From: Apostichopus japonicus
Lineage: Eukaryota; Echinodermata; Holothuroidea; Aspidochirotida; Stichopodidae
Assembly (NCBI RefSeq): GCF_037975245.1
Contig: NC_092569.1
Location: 27,907,668-27,971,667, forward strand
Direction of reading: 5' to 3'
DNA length: 64,000 nucleotides
Positions 1-12,892 of this stretch are shown here, piece by piece; the stretch's first letter is position 1; each line of letters begins with the position of its first letter. The translations under genes were made by a program, and so were the position numbers. The notes beneath the pieces were generated by a model that was given only the letters and a program-made list of their open reading frames with translations, had not been told where the DNA came from and did no database searches.

Positions 1-464
1 GAGAACAATCAGTGTTACCTTAACCCGGAAAATCGTAAGGGAAACAATTGAAATTAAGAGGTTGATACATTTTAAGAAGGAATATTAAGATTGACATTGC
101 TTGGTCATGAAAAACAAAATTTAAAGACAAAGTACAGAATTATTATGATAAACATTTTGTACATAAAACTATTAGAGACGATGTATCAGTATTGAGCTAG
201 TACAAAAAGGGGTTACTTGGTTTACAAATATCGGTTGCCTAATTACCTGTATCATATATAAGGTGTGTTGGGGATGTTTGGCAAATAATTGTTGATCCTT
301 GTAAGATACAATCGTTTCCTCTTGTATATTTGCATGATGAACTGATCAATATTCATTTGTTCGTAGGCCTACGTGCCTGTTTTGAATAGTGTATTACATA
401 AATGCGTCTATTCTGTAATGTTTTAAAGATACCTGCCCAGAGGGCAAATTTGAAAGTTGTTGTC

Positions 465-518
<54 letters not shown>

Positions 519-3500
519 ATACTTAACATATTAACACTTTTGTGAACGAGAATTTAAAAGTGCTTGGAATTCTCTAATTTTGAAATGATCTAGTACTGTT
601 TTTGTAGTATAAACTTGATTGTTAAATATTGCACACATAAACTGTTACAATACTGAGGTTTTCTTGGCTCGTTTTGTAAAAAAAAAGAAAACATTTAAGC
701 TACACTGCGTAAAGCTGCCATTTTTATTTCCACGAAAAACCCATCAATACATTATGTTCACATATTAAACGTCTGTTTATTAGGAATTATGCTTCTTTCG
801 AATATTAAATCCAACAGATTGATCATATCAGTATAAAGTTGTAAAAATAGCAAATATTAATATTATTAATATTGGATATTAAACTGATTCAAAAGTTTAT
901 TTATCATTTTCATATTTATTCTTTAAAAAATCAAAAGCTGGAATTGATCTATTTTATCATACTAGTTGGGCAGTCATTTTGACGGAGAGATACATTTTGT
1001 ATTCGGAAAATGTGAACATTTTTTATGAATTGACAGAACAAATTGTCATCGTGAAGGAATAACTTCACAAGTTGTTTTATGATATTGTTACTTGTTCTAT
1101 ACACTTTCATTTTAAGCTTCATGCGATATTTTCTTTGATTAACAAATTATTGGTTAACAAGTTAATCATAAAGTCATTTTTCCTAGCGTAGGTTAATGGA
1201 TACTTAATAATATTTAGGGTTTTGAAACCCATATGCTCTCGTTACAAGACCGTTTAGGCTTCTTGTGAAACAATTTTTAGATTTTGTGTAAATTTATATC
1301 TATTTTGAAAATTCTTGGCAATAAAACCTCGTCTAGACTCAATAAAAACAACACGATTTTGAATAATAGCCGTTCTTGTCTACGTGATCACGTGTTGTAT
1401 GGTAAAGTTTTCAATAGTTTTAATTAAAGACTTTGCATGAAGAAACGATGATATGATGGCTTCAAGCCTGTCTTGTCGACAACGTGGGAAAATAGTTCTG
1501 AATCATAAATGACAACATTTCTACAGTTTTTGTTCTTTTAAAAAACAGAATCAGGAACTTTACAACGGAAACGCACAGCGAGAAGATATATACATTTATT
1601 TATGTTTTTGTCTGGGATGATTGAGTAATGTTAATGAACAAGTCTGTGTTACTGCTCTACTTTTTCTTGACTTTGTTTTGGTAAAACTTTAAAAAAAAAA
1701 ACTTTCTTGGCATGAATCTTTCTTTCTTATTGTCGGTTAGTAGACGCACTTTCTGATACTACAGTCAAAATGTCAAAACTTAAAACTTTTCACATTGTTT
1801 TTTATTTTTTATTTATACTTTATTTCCTATCACTTTTCATAACATTTAGTCTATAATTGTCGTACTCTAATTTCTTAAAGGAAAGTTTCGTGCAAAATTC
1901 TTACATGTTTGTCGACTATTTAAATATTCACATTTAGTTGATGATTATTACATTGACATGCGTTAAAAATCATTCCTATGGTTGACGCACATGACCGAAT
2001 CAAATACATTTTTAACAGATACATGTGTAATGCGATGCTATGACCGCCAGAGGGAAAACAAATCATTGGAGAACATACAGTGTTACCTTAACCCGCAAAA
2101 TACTAAGGGAACGATTGAAATTATGAGGTTAATACGTTTTAAGAAGGAATATTAAGATTGACATTGCTTGGTCATGAAAAAAAAAAGTTTCAATATGAAC
2201 TACAGAATTATTAAGATAAACTTTTTGTACACTAATGGAAACGATATTTCAGTATAATGCTAGTATAAAACGGTGATACTTGGCTTTTAAATATTGGTTG
2301 CCAAATTACCTGAAGCAAATATAAGGTGTTGTGGGGATGTTTGACAAAAAAATTATTGTTGATCATTTTAAGATACATTCTATTTCCTCTTGGGTATTTT
2401 TATGATGAACTGATCAATATATATTCGTACGTACTTGCCTGAATCGAAGAGTGTGTTACATTAATGCGTTAATTGTGTAATGATTTACAGATACCTGCCC
2501 AGCGAGCAAATATCCAAGTTGTTGTCAGTTATAAATTGTATTACTAAACATATTAACAATTTCGTGAAAAGCCAATTTTAAAGTGTTTTCATTGCTCTTA
2601 GATGAACTGTTACAATACTGAGGTTTTCTTAGCTCGTTTAAAAATTAAAAAAAAATAATTTAGTTAATTTGCGTAAAGCTGCTATTTTTATGTACACGAA
2701 AACCTATCAATACTTTAATTTTGACATATTAAACTTCTGTGTATAAGAAATTATTTTTTGCGGAATACTAAATCCAACAGATTGATCATATCAGTATAAC
2801 TTTGTAAATACAGCAATTTAGATATTAAACTTATTCAAAGTTTAATTATCATTTCCCGATGCATATGTGTTATTTTTTTTTTTAAATCAATGGCTGAACT
2901 TTACCATTTTATCATACTAGTTGGGCGTTCATTTTGACGGAGAGATAAATGTTGTATTCGGAAAATATGAATAGTTTTATGACTTGACGAAACAAATTAA
3001 CATTGTGAAGAAATAACTTCGTTGTTGAAATTGTAAGTTGTTTGATACGTTCGGATTTTACACTTCATTCTGTATTTTCTTGATAAACATATCATTATTT
3101 CACAAGTTATCATAACGTTATTTTTGTTAGCATAGGTTAATGGATACTTCATCATATGTAGGGTTTGGAAACCCTTATGCTCTCGTTACAAGACCGTTTA
3201 GGCTTTCACTCAAGATGGACGAGAAACTTGTTGTATTAAAAACAGAATTTTGTGAATTTGAGATATATTTAAGTTATACATTAAGACATTTCATTATATA
3301 TGTGTTTTTTGTATGTTTCAAAATTCTAATCCAAGGGATTCGTGTTGATTTTAAGTAGTTTGGTCTCTAAAAAGACATGTAAAAGGTAGATGTACTACGT
3401 AGTTAAACTATGTTGTAGATTTTCCATTTACGTGTTTGTTTGGTTCTCAAAAAAGTCAACGATGTAATTCATAATTTTGTATCAACAATGATACAGAATG

Positions 3501-3888
3501 GACAGTACGAATATTTGGGCCACATAAGAAAATATAAGGGCAAGATAGTAAATGCAATCAAGTAATACAGAGAGATAATTGTGTGCAGAATAATGCTCGA
3601 TAATGCAAAACATTCCCAAAAAAAAATATCTAAGTTTCAAAAAAGTTAGATTTGAATAGAGCGGATAGCTCACGAATCGTTATATTTCTACAAATACTCG
3701 GGGTAACAAGTCAGCGCAGGTAGACCGTTGTTATATTTTATATGTAGAAAAAAAGGTAAGTTTTTAAATCTGAAGTTAATGAAATACTGAGTTCCAAATT
3801 GTTAATCAGTGAAAAATTACACAAGTAAAACAAAATCAATTTTACATTGAAGAAATTATTTCATTTTATTAATATTTTAGAGACTTAC
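1..3888. repeat. Intron 1 of left fibrinogen-related gene, built of a 2.07-kb tandem repeat
   Basis: The opening bases (GAGAACAATCAGTGTTACC) recur in diverged form at about 2,070, and the two stretches stay alignable for about 1.2 kb (1-1,255 with 2,070-3,205), giving a tandem period near 2,069 bp. The same units recur at 33,300-36,990, with starts at 34,121 and 35,159. No conserved reading frame is visible. The block lies downstream of the signal-peptide exon at 3,889-3,960 on the minus strand, so I read it as intron 1 of a gene continuing past the left edge. A TA microsatellite sits at about 467-514. Confidence 0.7.
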
Positions 3889-3960
3889 CCGAAAACCATT
3901 TGAGTTTAAAAGCAGCAACACCGCAAAGACGAAAATACATTTGCTTCGGAGTTCTGCCAT
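3889..3960 (-). CDS. Signal-peptide exon 1 of a fibrinogen-related gene (rest off-window)
   Basis: Reading the minus strand from ATG at 3,960, 24 codons begin MAELRSKCIF, run through a Val/Leu-rich hydrophobic core and end in NSNGFR. A consensus donor (GTAAGT) follows directly at 3,888. This is a classic first exon encoding a secretory signal peptide and ending in phase 0. It is nearly identical to the exon at 36,994-37,065 (Arg to Ser, Tyr to Cys and Leu to Ser changes), which heads the fibrinogen-domain gene inside the window. I infer that this exon belongs to a paralogue whose domain exons lie left of position 1. Conservation of the frame, start codon and donor in both copies, while flanking DNA has gained and lost bases, supports a coding role. 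A processed transcript would settle it. Confidence 0.65.
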
Positions 3961-6720
3961 TGATCCAAAATGAAACAGAGAAAAAAAGGGTGCAGAAATA
4001 AAAGAGATACTTGCTGACCTTCTGAAAGAGTGACATAAGTAATGAAAGCGAATCCGTTACCCAAGGAGGGACCTTCAAACGTACGGATGTCCAATTACAC
4101 CACGTTATTTATCAGTCGGTCACATCTAAGATCCATAACCTATGTCATGCAATCTAGTGTGTCACATATCGACATCTGTATATAATGTAAGTGTCATTAT
4201 TATAACAAGGTAATGGTGCTTTTGGCGCTTTGTTTACTTAGAAGCTCCTATATCTCGAATTGTTAGTTAGATTTTAAGAACTCGCGATTCAACCGCAACA
4301 ACAGGATAAGAATGGTTGTTTACATCTCATACAATAAATGTCAAATTATCAGTATTTTGACCATTACTGGATTAAATTACTATATTTGCATTATCTAAAG
4401 CTTACCACATATGTTTACGAATTAACATATATTAAGTCGAATATGGAACTGCAAATGATAAGCACTAAGAACCGTGTTTGTTCTTCGTTTACTGATATGG
4501 GACATCATGCATGCAAAAGACGCTCTCAACGTATTAACATACTTTAACACCAAATCGCTCGGAATAATGAGATATCGATATCAAACAGCACCTTTCGGAT
4601 ATTAGGCGAATCACGGGAATAGTTATTTCTGCTGGCCTAGCACGGAATAGAGTATTTCTATTTAACGATGTGGTTTTGTTCTTAATTACGGTGGTGTTAA
4701 ATTCATCAATAATTTGATTAAAACAACAACAATAATATTGTTTTTCCACCCGATTTTCATGGCTCGTACATTAACTACTATTCATGTCCTGTAACAAATG
4801 TTTTAAACACAAAGTAGTAATTACTGAAAATAATTGATACACGGTTGTGGGACATAACAGTAGTTGCTGTGCCAACCATTGGGTGCAAGATTTTAACACG
4901 CGATTAGAAAATGAAGTCGTATCTAGTCGTTTTATGCTATCAGATAGCCTATGGGTATACCGGAACATTGCATATCTTCGTTCTCGGCATAACGAATTGG
5001 CGTAATTTAAAGAGAGTTGTGAACTGGAATCAAACGGTACAGTACCTACTCTACTTCAAACATAAGGCGAGTACATTAACTACTGGTGCCACCTGTAACA
5101 CATATTACTACTGTTCATGTCCCATATTCGTGCATCATTATGTTTTACTTTGTGTTCGTAACAAGGTAACATGTGTTACAGGTAGCAACGGTAGTTAGTG
5201 GACTAGTTATGAGTATCGGCTGGTTTTCCAGATATGAGTATATTATATGTTACAATACCACGCATGCAGTAAACTGCTCCAATATACAATTCACCATGAA
5301 TTATCATGACCAGGAACTACCCATTTTATATGCAATTTGACTGACTCCATGTTATGTATGATGATTTCAAAGTACCTTAACTGCTAAAACGTTAAACAGT
5401 CATTTACAAGGTAATGCCTTTAATTTTCCTTGCTGGTATGTACAAGCTTCTATATGATTAACAACATGGCTGCAACTTACGATACTGAACGGAATCTGAC
5501 GGACGTATTAACCGTATGAAATAACGTGATTGAGCCACGTAGCACTGTTCCACGTGTTCGATATGATGACATCACAAGGAAATACATCTTGAATGATGAC
5601 GAATCGTGGCTGGATTCTTTACTACAATGATACAAAGGCATATTGCCAGACGTTATTATCTGTGCCAAGAAATCGGAGTTCTTGTGTCGAAGCATTTGCA
5701 TACCCCTTTCCTCACGTAACCTAGTAGAGGTATATGACCTAGTTGTCATTACAGGATTGTATTCGCAATGTGGTGACAGAGGATCAGAGTGAAGTAGCCT
5801 ACTAAAAGAGATCAAATTAAACTGTACTGTGTCAGACAAAATGTTAAAAACTGGATTAAAATGATTACTGAAAGTATGAAACAGCCAAATGGTTGTACCT
5901 GCATATATGCCGTGAGTTACACAGAATGATATAGATGTGTATAGTAAGTGGTGATTAGTTACAATGATACAAACATATGTCTTTAGTGTCTCTAATTGTA
6001 ATGTTGCAGCAAGGAAGTAGGCGGTCTCAACGACAATCGGAGGAGAGCCATCAGTTTATACTTATATATGATAAGCGCTTATTCAAACACATTTCTAGCA
6101 ATATTTAAGAAAATTCGCCAATAATAATTCATTGTCGGAATATTATTAAATTTCTATAATGTTTTTCACCATTTTCTCCCATTCCGTCTAAGTGTTTTTA
6201 TGTTTACTGTACGTAGTAGCCTATGAAAGTCCTAACCATATTATTGTTACTGAAGACGTTTTCGATCAATATAAATAAATGCCATTCCAAAGACGTTGAT
6301 AATATTTCTACCTGCTTATAATTGTGTTATGTCCCACACTCCCACAACAAAGATCACTTTGAATTACCGGTAGCAATTCGGTAATGACATATTCGGCGTC
6401 CCGTACTGCTTGCTAACTCCTGTCACCGGACATATCGATTTTCACCGATTCTAGGATATACAAATAAATATTAATGAATATTTGTCAATTACCAATCACA
6501 TATATGTGGAAAAAAAATGTTTTGATTTCAAATGTCGCATACGCCACATTTTTTTTATATAATAAAGTTGTACAGTGATGAGTGAGGTTGGGATACGTTA
6601 AGAAAATGGGATATTGGAAATGGTTCTGTTAAAGTTATAAACAAAATATATTTGGAAGAGCCCTCTCTATACGATTCCGGTAGGTATATGGATCTGGGAC
6701 AACTTTTACAACATATACTC
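3961..6720 (-). promoter_or_regulatory. Upstream region of left signal-peptide exon, duplicated at 37,066-39,680
   Basis: This stretch aligns throughout, with small gaps, to 37,066-39,680, so it is the promoter-side part of the segmental duplication. A TATA-like element (TTATATAC on the minus strand, about 4,178) lies about 220 bp before the start codon and has a degenerate partner (AATATAAC) in the other copy. An imperfect hairpin lies at 5,077-5,198. No reading frame is preserved between the copies, so no upstream gene is called. A dispersed repeat with the words GAGCCC(C/T)CTCTAT and GATAAGCG(T/C)TTATTCAA lies at 6,040-6,300 and about 6,650-6,830. Confidence 0.45.
5077..5198. repeat. Imperfect foldback upstream of left signal-peptide exon
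   Basis: The arms TAACTACTGGTGCCACCTG (from 5,077) and its approximate reverse complement (5,165-5,197) flank a loop of about 60 bases. The homologous hairpin at 38,169-38,261 is tighter and better paired. Confidence 0.6.
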
Positions 6721-7729
6721 TATGAAATACTTATTTGTGGAGTTGATAAGCGATTATACAAACACATTTTATTCACCTATATGTTAGCAATATCCTTTAC
6801 TTTTGATGTAATCATTTATAAAATTATATTACTGTAGCACCCCTAATATGTTCTAATATTCGTGTCTATAGTTTTGTTCCCCTGTGTAATATACCTTCCC
6901 TTTCACCTTTATTTTTCCATTTTCCTTTTATCTCTTTGTGGTATTTTCCAGTAACGCTCACAGAGTCAGTGAACTTTGTGCATTACCCCTCAGTGGACTA
7001 ATACCTGCTAAAAGGACCGCCAAGCCTTGTGTGGTTGGGGTCACACTTGGGTTTCTCTTAGGTTACGCTAAGTAAGTGATAATTACTCTGTTATTCCCAA
7101 TATTAACAGACCAGTCTTTGTTTTATTCTCCCTTAAGTGTAGTTAGTGTTGTCACGCTCTCTGTAATATCTGGTGGAGTAAGTTAAAGATGTGGGAAGAC
7201 AGTTTAGCTACTTCCTGGAGTATTGGTAGCCAGTCTAAGTAAAATCTTGTGTGGTAAGGTGGGGTAACACCCTTACCTTTGTTCTAAGAATGGCTTAACA
7301 CAACCAAGTTTGCAAGCAACTCTACCATTCACCAAGATACCAAGCTGCCATGCTGCCATGCACCAAGATGCCATGCACCTGGCTGTACCAGACTGTACCA
7401 GTTTCATTAGAAAATAATTCCAATAATTTCTACACAGGTAAGAGTTCACCTTTTGACTTTGCCCCAGACCATTCAGGAACGTATTCATGGAGTAATTATA
7501 GAATACAGGGCCACTCGATGATACTATCTGAGCATCCGGATGCGCGGATGCTCAGTCTCACCCCAGTACGTATGTGAGTAAAAAAATGTCAAAGTCCCAG
7601 TTCTTTCTTTTTGAGTGGATGCGCGGATGCGTGGATGCGGAGTCAAAAATTTCCTAAGTCCTTTTAAGAACGACACACTATTGATGTGGAATATCTTCGT
7701 ACATACGGGACTTTAAGTATTGGAAATAC
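6721..7729. other. Gene-free stretch
   Basis: No protein family, RNA gene or splice-consistent exon was recognised. A short inverted motif built on GGATGC words (7,532-7,556 and about 7,620) leads into the minisatellite that follows. Confidence 0.5.
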
Positions 7730-8100
7730 GTGATGGTATATGTCGAAACTTTTCGAAAATTATTTAAGTCCATTCCTTGTACTCCCGGGGTGGATGCGCG
7801 GATGCCCGGATGCGGAGTCAAAATGAAATATGTGATGGTATATGGGGAAACTTTCGAAAATTATTTAAGTCCATTATGGGGAAACCTTCGAAAATTATCT
7901 AAGTCCTTTCCTTGTACTCCCGGGGTGGATGCGCGGATGCCCGGATGCGGAGTCAAAATGAAATATGTGATGGTATATGGGGAAACTTTCGAAAATTATT
8001 TAAGTCCATTATGGGGAAACCTTCGAAAATTATCTAAGTCCTTTCCTTGTACTCCCGGGGTGGATGCGCGGATGCGCGGATGCGGAGTCAAAATAAAATA
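7730..8100. repeat. 135-bp minisatellite, about 2.7 units
   Basis: The landmark TGGATGCGCGGATGC recurs at 7,791, 7,926 and 8,061, a constant 135-bp spacing, with the words GTCCATTATGGGGAAAC and CCTTGTACTCCCGGGG in each unit. Because 135 is divisible by three, a plus-strand frame stays open for 128 codons (7,730-8,116), giving a 45-residue periodic peptide. Nothing else suggests that it is translated. Confidence 0.85.
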
Positions 8101-9325
8101 CGTAATGGAATTTTAGAGGGCGCCATACGTGTACGGACATGTACAGACACACCGCGCATCCGCGCATCCGGATGCTGGGAAGAGTTAATGAATGGCCCTG
8201 TATTCTATAATTGTACCGTATTCATTTTCATTGTGCATACATAGTGTATTCTACTTGAAAATGTATTCATGTTAGTTCTGTGCTGGCAATGTGCACACGG
8301 AATATAAAGTAGCCATCATTAAGTGTTATTGTGTTGTATTTACTATTTACTATTTTTGACCCTGTGATGGCCGAATGCTCACAGACTTCATTTATGATTT
8401 CGATCCTGCGATGGCTACGTGCACACAGACTTAAGTTTTTACTTAAACTTTTTGTACCTGTAATGGCTACAGGTGAAATCATTATTATTGTAACCTGTTG
8501 TTTAATAGTATGTTTATATAGTTGATTATGGCATATAAAATGCCCTCAACCTTTGACATCTTGTGTATATTGTTATGACCTACCCTACATTGAGTTAAAT
8601 GGAGAGAATTGAAAGTACTTATTTTGGGTTATTTGGTCCAACTAGAACCCACATTGCTATGTTTATTTACTTTATTATGTACTTTTACGATACGTCTAGC
8701 ATTACCCGTTACTGTAATGTACTCATATTCGTATCTAGTTGTACTAAGTTTCCCCTATTCGAGCTATGTTTAGATCCCATGATGCAATTCTACACTTTTA
8801 CTAGTTTCCATGGTGATATGATTAGCCGAACTTCTGTTAACCTTTATATTTGAAAGAGTTGTAGCAATATGCTGGTAGGCATATTAACTATTTCGTGAAC
8901 CGAGACACTATTGCGTTGTTTAATTAGAATATTAGAGTATTAGCATGTATTTAGCCATCTGAGTCACCCTTCACTGGTACAGACTCCATCTGACCAGATA
9001 TATACAGCGGATTATCTAGGTGACATAGTCTCCGTTTTATAGCCTGCTCTTGGTCCGATGGGACGCTTAGGTACCTGCAGCCTTGCAAAAGGTGTCAGTT
9101 GCCATTGTAACCTGTGGTCTAAGTTAGTAGAGGCATGGGTTGAATTACATAGTTAGTATGCTAACTGTTGTTGCTATTTTTACTAGCTGAGGGATTACCC
9201 CAGTAATACATTATTTATACTTGTAGACTTCACGTAAGTCATAGAGGTTGTATTGATTTTAGAGTTAATCACTCTCCTCTATTAGGATATGTTCGTAGTG
9301 GAATAAGAGCAACTAGCTTCTAGTT
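8101..9325. other. Gene-free stretch with short imperfect repeats
   Basis: Three diverged copies of a motif of the form CCTGYRATGGCYNNNTGCNCACAGACTT lie at 8,360-8,480. No coding or RNA gene was recognised. The inverted GGATGC/GCATCC cluster at 8,150-8,176 closes the minisatellite region. Confidence 0.4.
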
Positions 9326-9326
9326 A

Positions 9327-9397
<71 letters not shown>

Positions 9398-9424
9398 CTA
9401 TATATATATATATATATATATAAC

Positions 9425-9460
<36 letters not shown>

Positions 9461-9700
9461 TATAGTTATATAGTTAAATAGTTATATGTATATATATAGT
9501 TATATATATATATATAACTATAACTATATATATAGTTATATAGTTATATATATATATAACTATAACTATATATATAGTTATATAGTTATATATATATCTA
9601 TACATATATATATAAATATATATAGTTATATATATCTATATATATATAAATATATATATAGTTATATATATAGTTATATATAATTATATATATTTATACA
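9326..9700. repeat. Long TA satellite with higher-order TATAACTA/TATAGTTA units
   Basis: About 375 bp of almost pure alternating TA is interrupted at regular intervals by AACTA or TAGTTA, so the second half reads as a self-complementary higher-order repeat. It abuts the truncated 5' end of the retroelement fragment at 9,721. Confidence 0.95.
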
Positions 9701-9720
9701 TGGGCGGCGATCATATAACC

Positions 9721-10057
9721 CCCTTTCAAGCTCAGATACGGTAACCACAAGATGTCGCTCAACCACGAAAAACACCAAAACGCAACGGAACTCTCGAAGC
9801 ACATCTGGCAGCTGAAACAGAACAACCAGCCATTCACTATCAATTGGTCGATCGCCAGCAGAGCCAAAGCCTATAACAACGAGACGAAGCGGTGCAACCT
9901 CTGTCTCGCTGAAAAACTCATCATTATCAACGCAGACAAACGGACCCTCCTGAACAAACGCCCAGAGCTCATATCGAAGTGCCGCCACGAAAACAAGTTC
10001 TACATAAACAACTACAGTCAATGCATTTACTCTCGTGCAGGATGCCCTTCCAATTAG
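9721..10057 (+). pseudogene. Penelope-like retroelement, GIY-YIG endonuclease C-terminal fragment
   Basis: The frame reads FKLRYGNHKMSLNHEKHQ, then NATELSKHIWQLK, KRCNLCLAEK, LLNKRPELISKCRHENKFY and a stop at 10,057. This series (ELSKHIW, CNLCLxEK, LNKR, SKCRHxNKF) is familiar from the GIY-YIG endonuclease region of Penelope-like elements in aquatic invertebrates. Only the last 110 or so codons remain. An in-frame TAA at 9,716-9,718 lies just upstream, and the reverse transcriptase is absent. The sequence is more GC-rich than its surroundings. It is a different lineage from the element at 15,950-17,991, whose endonuclease reads CYIGETHRHL. The antisense open frame here is a shadow. Confidence 0.7.
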
Positions 10058-12892
10058 CTAACTAAACACATTGTTTAAGCTTTCCAGGTCCTTTTTACGA
10101 CGGTCTTGATCTTTACTTAATTCCTTAGTTTACGTCGTTCCCTTGTTTGGTTTATCTGTCTACCGGAATTTGACGATAAAGAGCATTATAATGTATCACT
10201 TCTTTTTAAGACCATATACGATGTCCCGTTTACCATCCAATACGACGGTTAGTCATCTATCGGTCTTTCTTCAGCTAGACGGAGACATAACTAACATATA
10301 TAAACAGTTAACTTTGTCGTTGACGTTTGATTTTATAGCTGGATTAAATATTTCATATTTGTCCAGTGACTTCCAGACCAAACATTATTGAACGTCTTCT
10401 TTAAACAACCTTCGTACTTAGTTGCCTTTAGAAAACTGTAAAATGAGATTCTCCAGGCACCAACATATAGTCTCTTATTTATCCTTAGCGTTAGCAAATA
10501 TTCATAAAAAATAAATGCATTGAGCGATGGCTAATTAACTTTAGCATTTCTTCGTTGATTGTGCGCCTGACAGTCGCAGTCGGTTTTTAATAATTCTGTG
10601 GAATGCTATACCATGAAAACAACATGGCGGAATGCAGTTTCAAAATGGTTGTTGTCACAGTGGTGATCATTTGACGTAGATATGGACACCGCTGTACGCT
10701 TAGCATATGACATGTAAGAAAATCATTACGTCCACATTTCGTGGTTTAAAATGAATACAACGGAGTGGACTGTCATCTATAACATGTTTGAAATTAATGT
10801 TGGAATTAGCTGGAATGTGTGAACTATTATCTCTTATTATCACTAATAATTCAGTCAGGCGCCATAAAAACAATCCATTGGTTTGTGCAACCCACCCTCC
10901 CCTAACGCTCCTTTTCTGACACCTGTAACGCCAGATAAAATTGTGAAAAATCCTTTTTCGCAAATACCAAATTATATATGAAACTTCATAGTCTTTACGT
11001 TGAAAGGGGATCGAAACCAGGACCCACCAGTACTTTTATAACGCCTATAGACTCGTAGCAACTTACAGTTCGTAGTACCATAAAAGTAGCTTCGTAACTA
11101 AAATATTTATCAACATGGTTACTTCGACTACTTGCAAAGGTTTATTTTCTACATTTACTTTAAAGTTTATAATTCTTAGATGGCTTATATAGATTCATAA
11201 ATCCCAGATTATCCGGCATAGGATATGTTTAACTCACTAAAAAACGATTGATGTTTCATGATTAGTTCCTTTCTAAAGTTACGTCACATCACGATACAAA
11301 CTACGCTCGGCGCGTCTATTAATTTAACGGGGTATAAACAACATGCACTGTCACGTGACATCTCTCAGATATCATGAAGCCCAATAATTAACCGTGAGAA
11401 ACATGTAAATTTCAAGTGATGTGAGGGGTACACGTTATACATTTAGGGTGAATGTTACAATTCTAAAATAACTTCCATTCACAAATCAGACAGTCTGCAT
11501 GCGCCAAGCCCTTCTAACGATGTATCCAATAACCTGATTGGTTGATTCATACTTGTGTTGATATGACACTAAAGTAATACTATGCAAAATAACTTACCTA
11601 ACACATGTCTATAGTCATATATCAAACTGAGGGCGCTTGATTCGAGCTGCCTGTATATTTATATAGCTAATGTAGTTTTACTTGTTTCGTTGTGTTTGAG
11701 ATGTGTATTTGTAATTTATGTGACGTTAGACCGCATGCTGTTGTTATACTAACCTGCAGGGCTATGCTATCGTTTTGTAAATTAAAGAATTGGTAGAGCT
11801 ATAAAACTCTTTTCTTATGTCTGAGTGTTTTGGGTTTTTTCTTTTCCTTTCTGCACTGACTGTCGTGTATACGTTTTGCACTCAGGTAACACAGAACCAA
11901 CGGAAAGGCGTTGAAGCCTATACTATAGTAGGAGACTTTACATAGCATACGAAATGATATGCAAACCTATTCAATTGATTCACAGTTTATGAATACATTG
12001 ACAGAAGAGTCCAGTCTTAGTCGATGCAGAGGTAACAGAGCAGAAATACAGAGGGTAGTTAGGCGCAAGAAACCCATATATTTCGTTGGGACAGACAATT
12101 CTCTGCAAATGGAGGAGGACTTATCCCTTATATTTCAAGGACTGGTCAGTTTGCAAGCCAAAGATATGTTTCATCATCCCTACACCGGATATTGAACTTA
12201 TAGTTATTAGAGCACGGCCACGTTCCATTACAAGCGAAGTCTCAAATATTACTTCATTACGGTATACATACGACCATCAACAAATTTGGCTACAGCTGTT
12301 CAAATGTTGAAATCCAAAATGACCGATTTGCGGAAAGAAAATCCACGAACATATTATCTTGTAGTTGGATATATAAATAGAGAACGTATATATGTCATCG
12401 AAATGATGGATGTATCAGAGATGGAAAGAACAATATGAACTGTGATCATGGTCTGTACATAAAATTAGTGAAGCCAAAGCTTAGTGTAAATAGCTAAAAT
12501 ACCTTAATGTACAACTAGTCCCTAATCCATAGCTGGATCAGCCTATGTAAGCCTAGGGTTGCGTAACCTAGAATCATGGTTACCGACGGTCATCACTATA
12601 AGTAGCAGTTATGAGAACTGTCTCTTTTAATCATGTACTCTCAACAAAATAAGACAAAATAAGCATATATGTGTTTGCAACTCAACAGAGAGATACTGCT
12701 GATATATCCTCAACTTAAGATCAAAATTGCAGAAAGACGAAAACAGCACAATTTAAGAACTTGTTAAGTTTTTAGGGTATGTAAGATGTAAAAGCTGTTG
12801 ACAGTGTGGATTGGTGGTCAAACATGCAAAATAATTAAGTACTGTGTTTAATACCATGAGTAGGTGTAGACTTATACCACCAAAAGTTTACA
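10058..12892. other. Gene-free stretch
   Basis: No recognisable gene. A 78-codon plus-strand frame at 11,959-12,195 and a 45-codon frame starting near 12,305 have fairly even composition but match no family I know and show no convincing exon borders. Confidence 0.4.

Noticed and set aside
5477-5839. 120-codon minus-strand open frame
   Set aside because: The duplicated copy near 38,540-38,860 has deletions that destroy the frame, and no family is recognised.
9674-10021. 115-codon minus-strand frame
   Set aside because: Antisense of the Penelope-like GIY-YIG fragment.
11959-12440. 78-codon and 45-codon plus-strand frames
   Set aside because: Composition is protein-like, but no family, splice sites or promoter support them.
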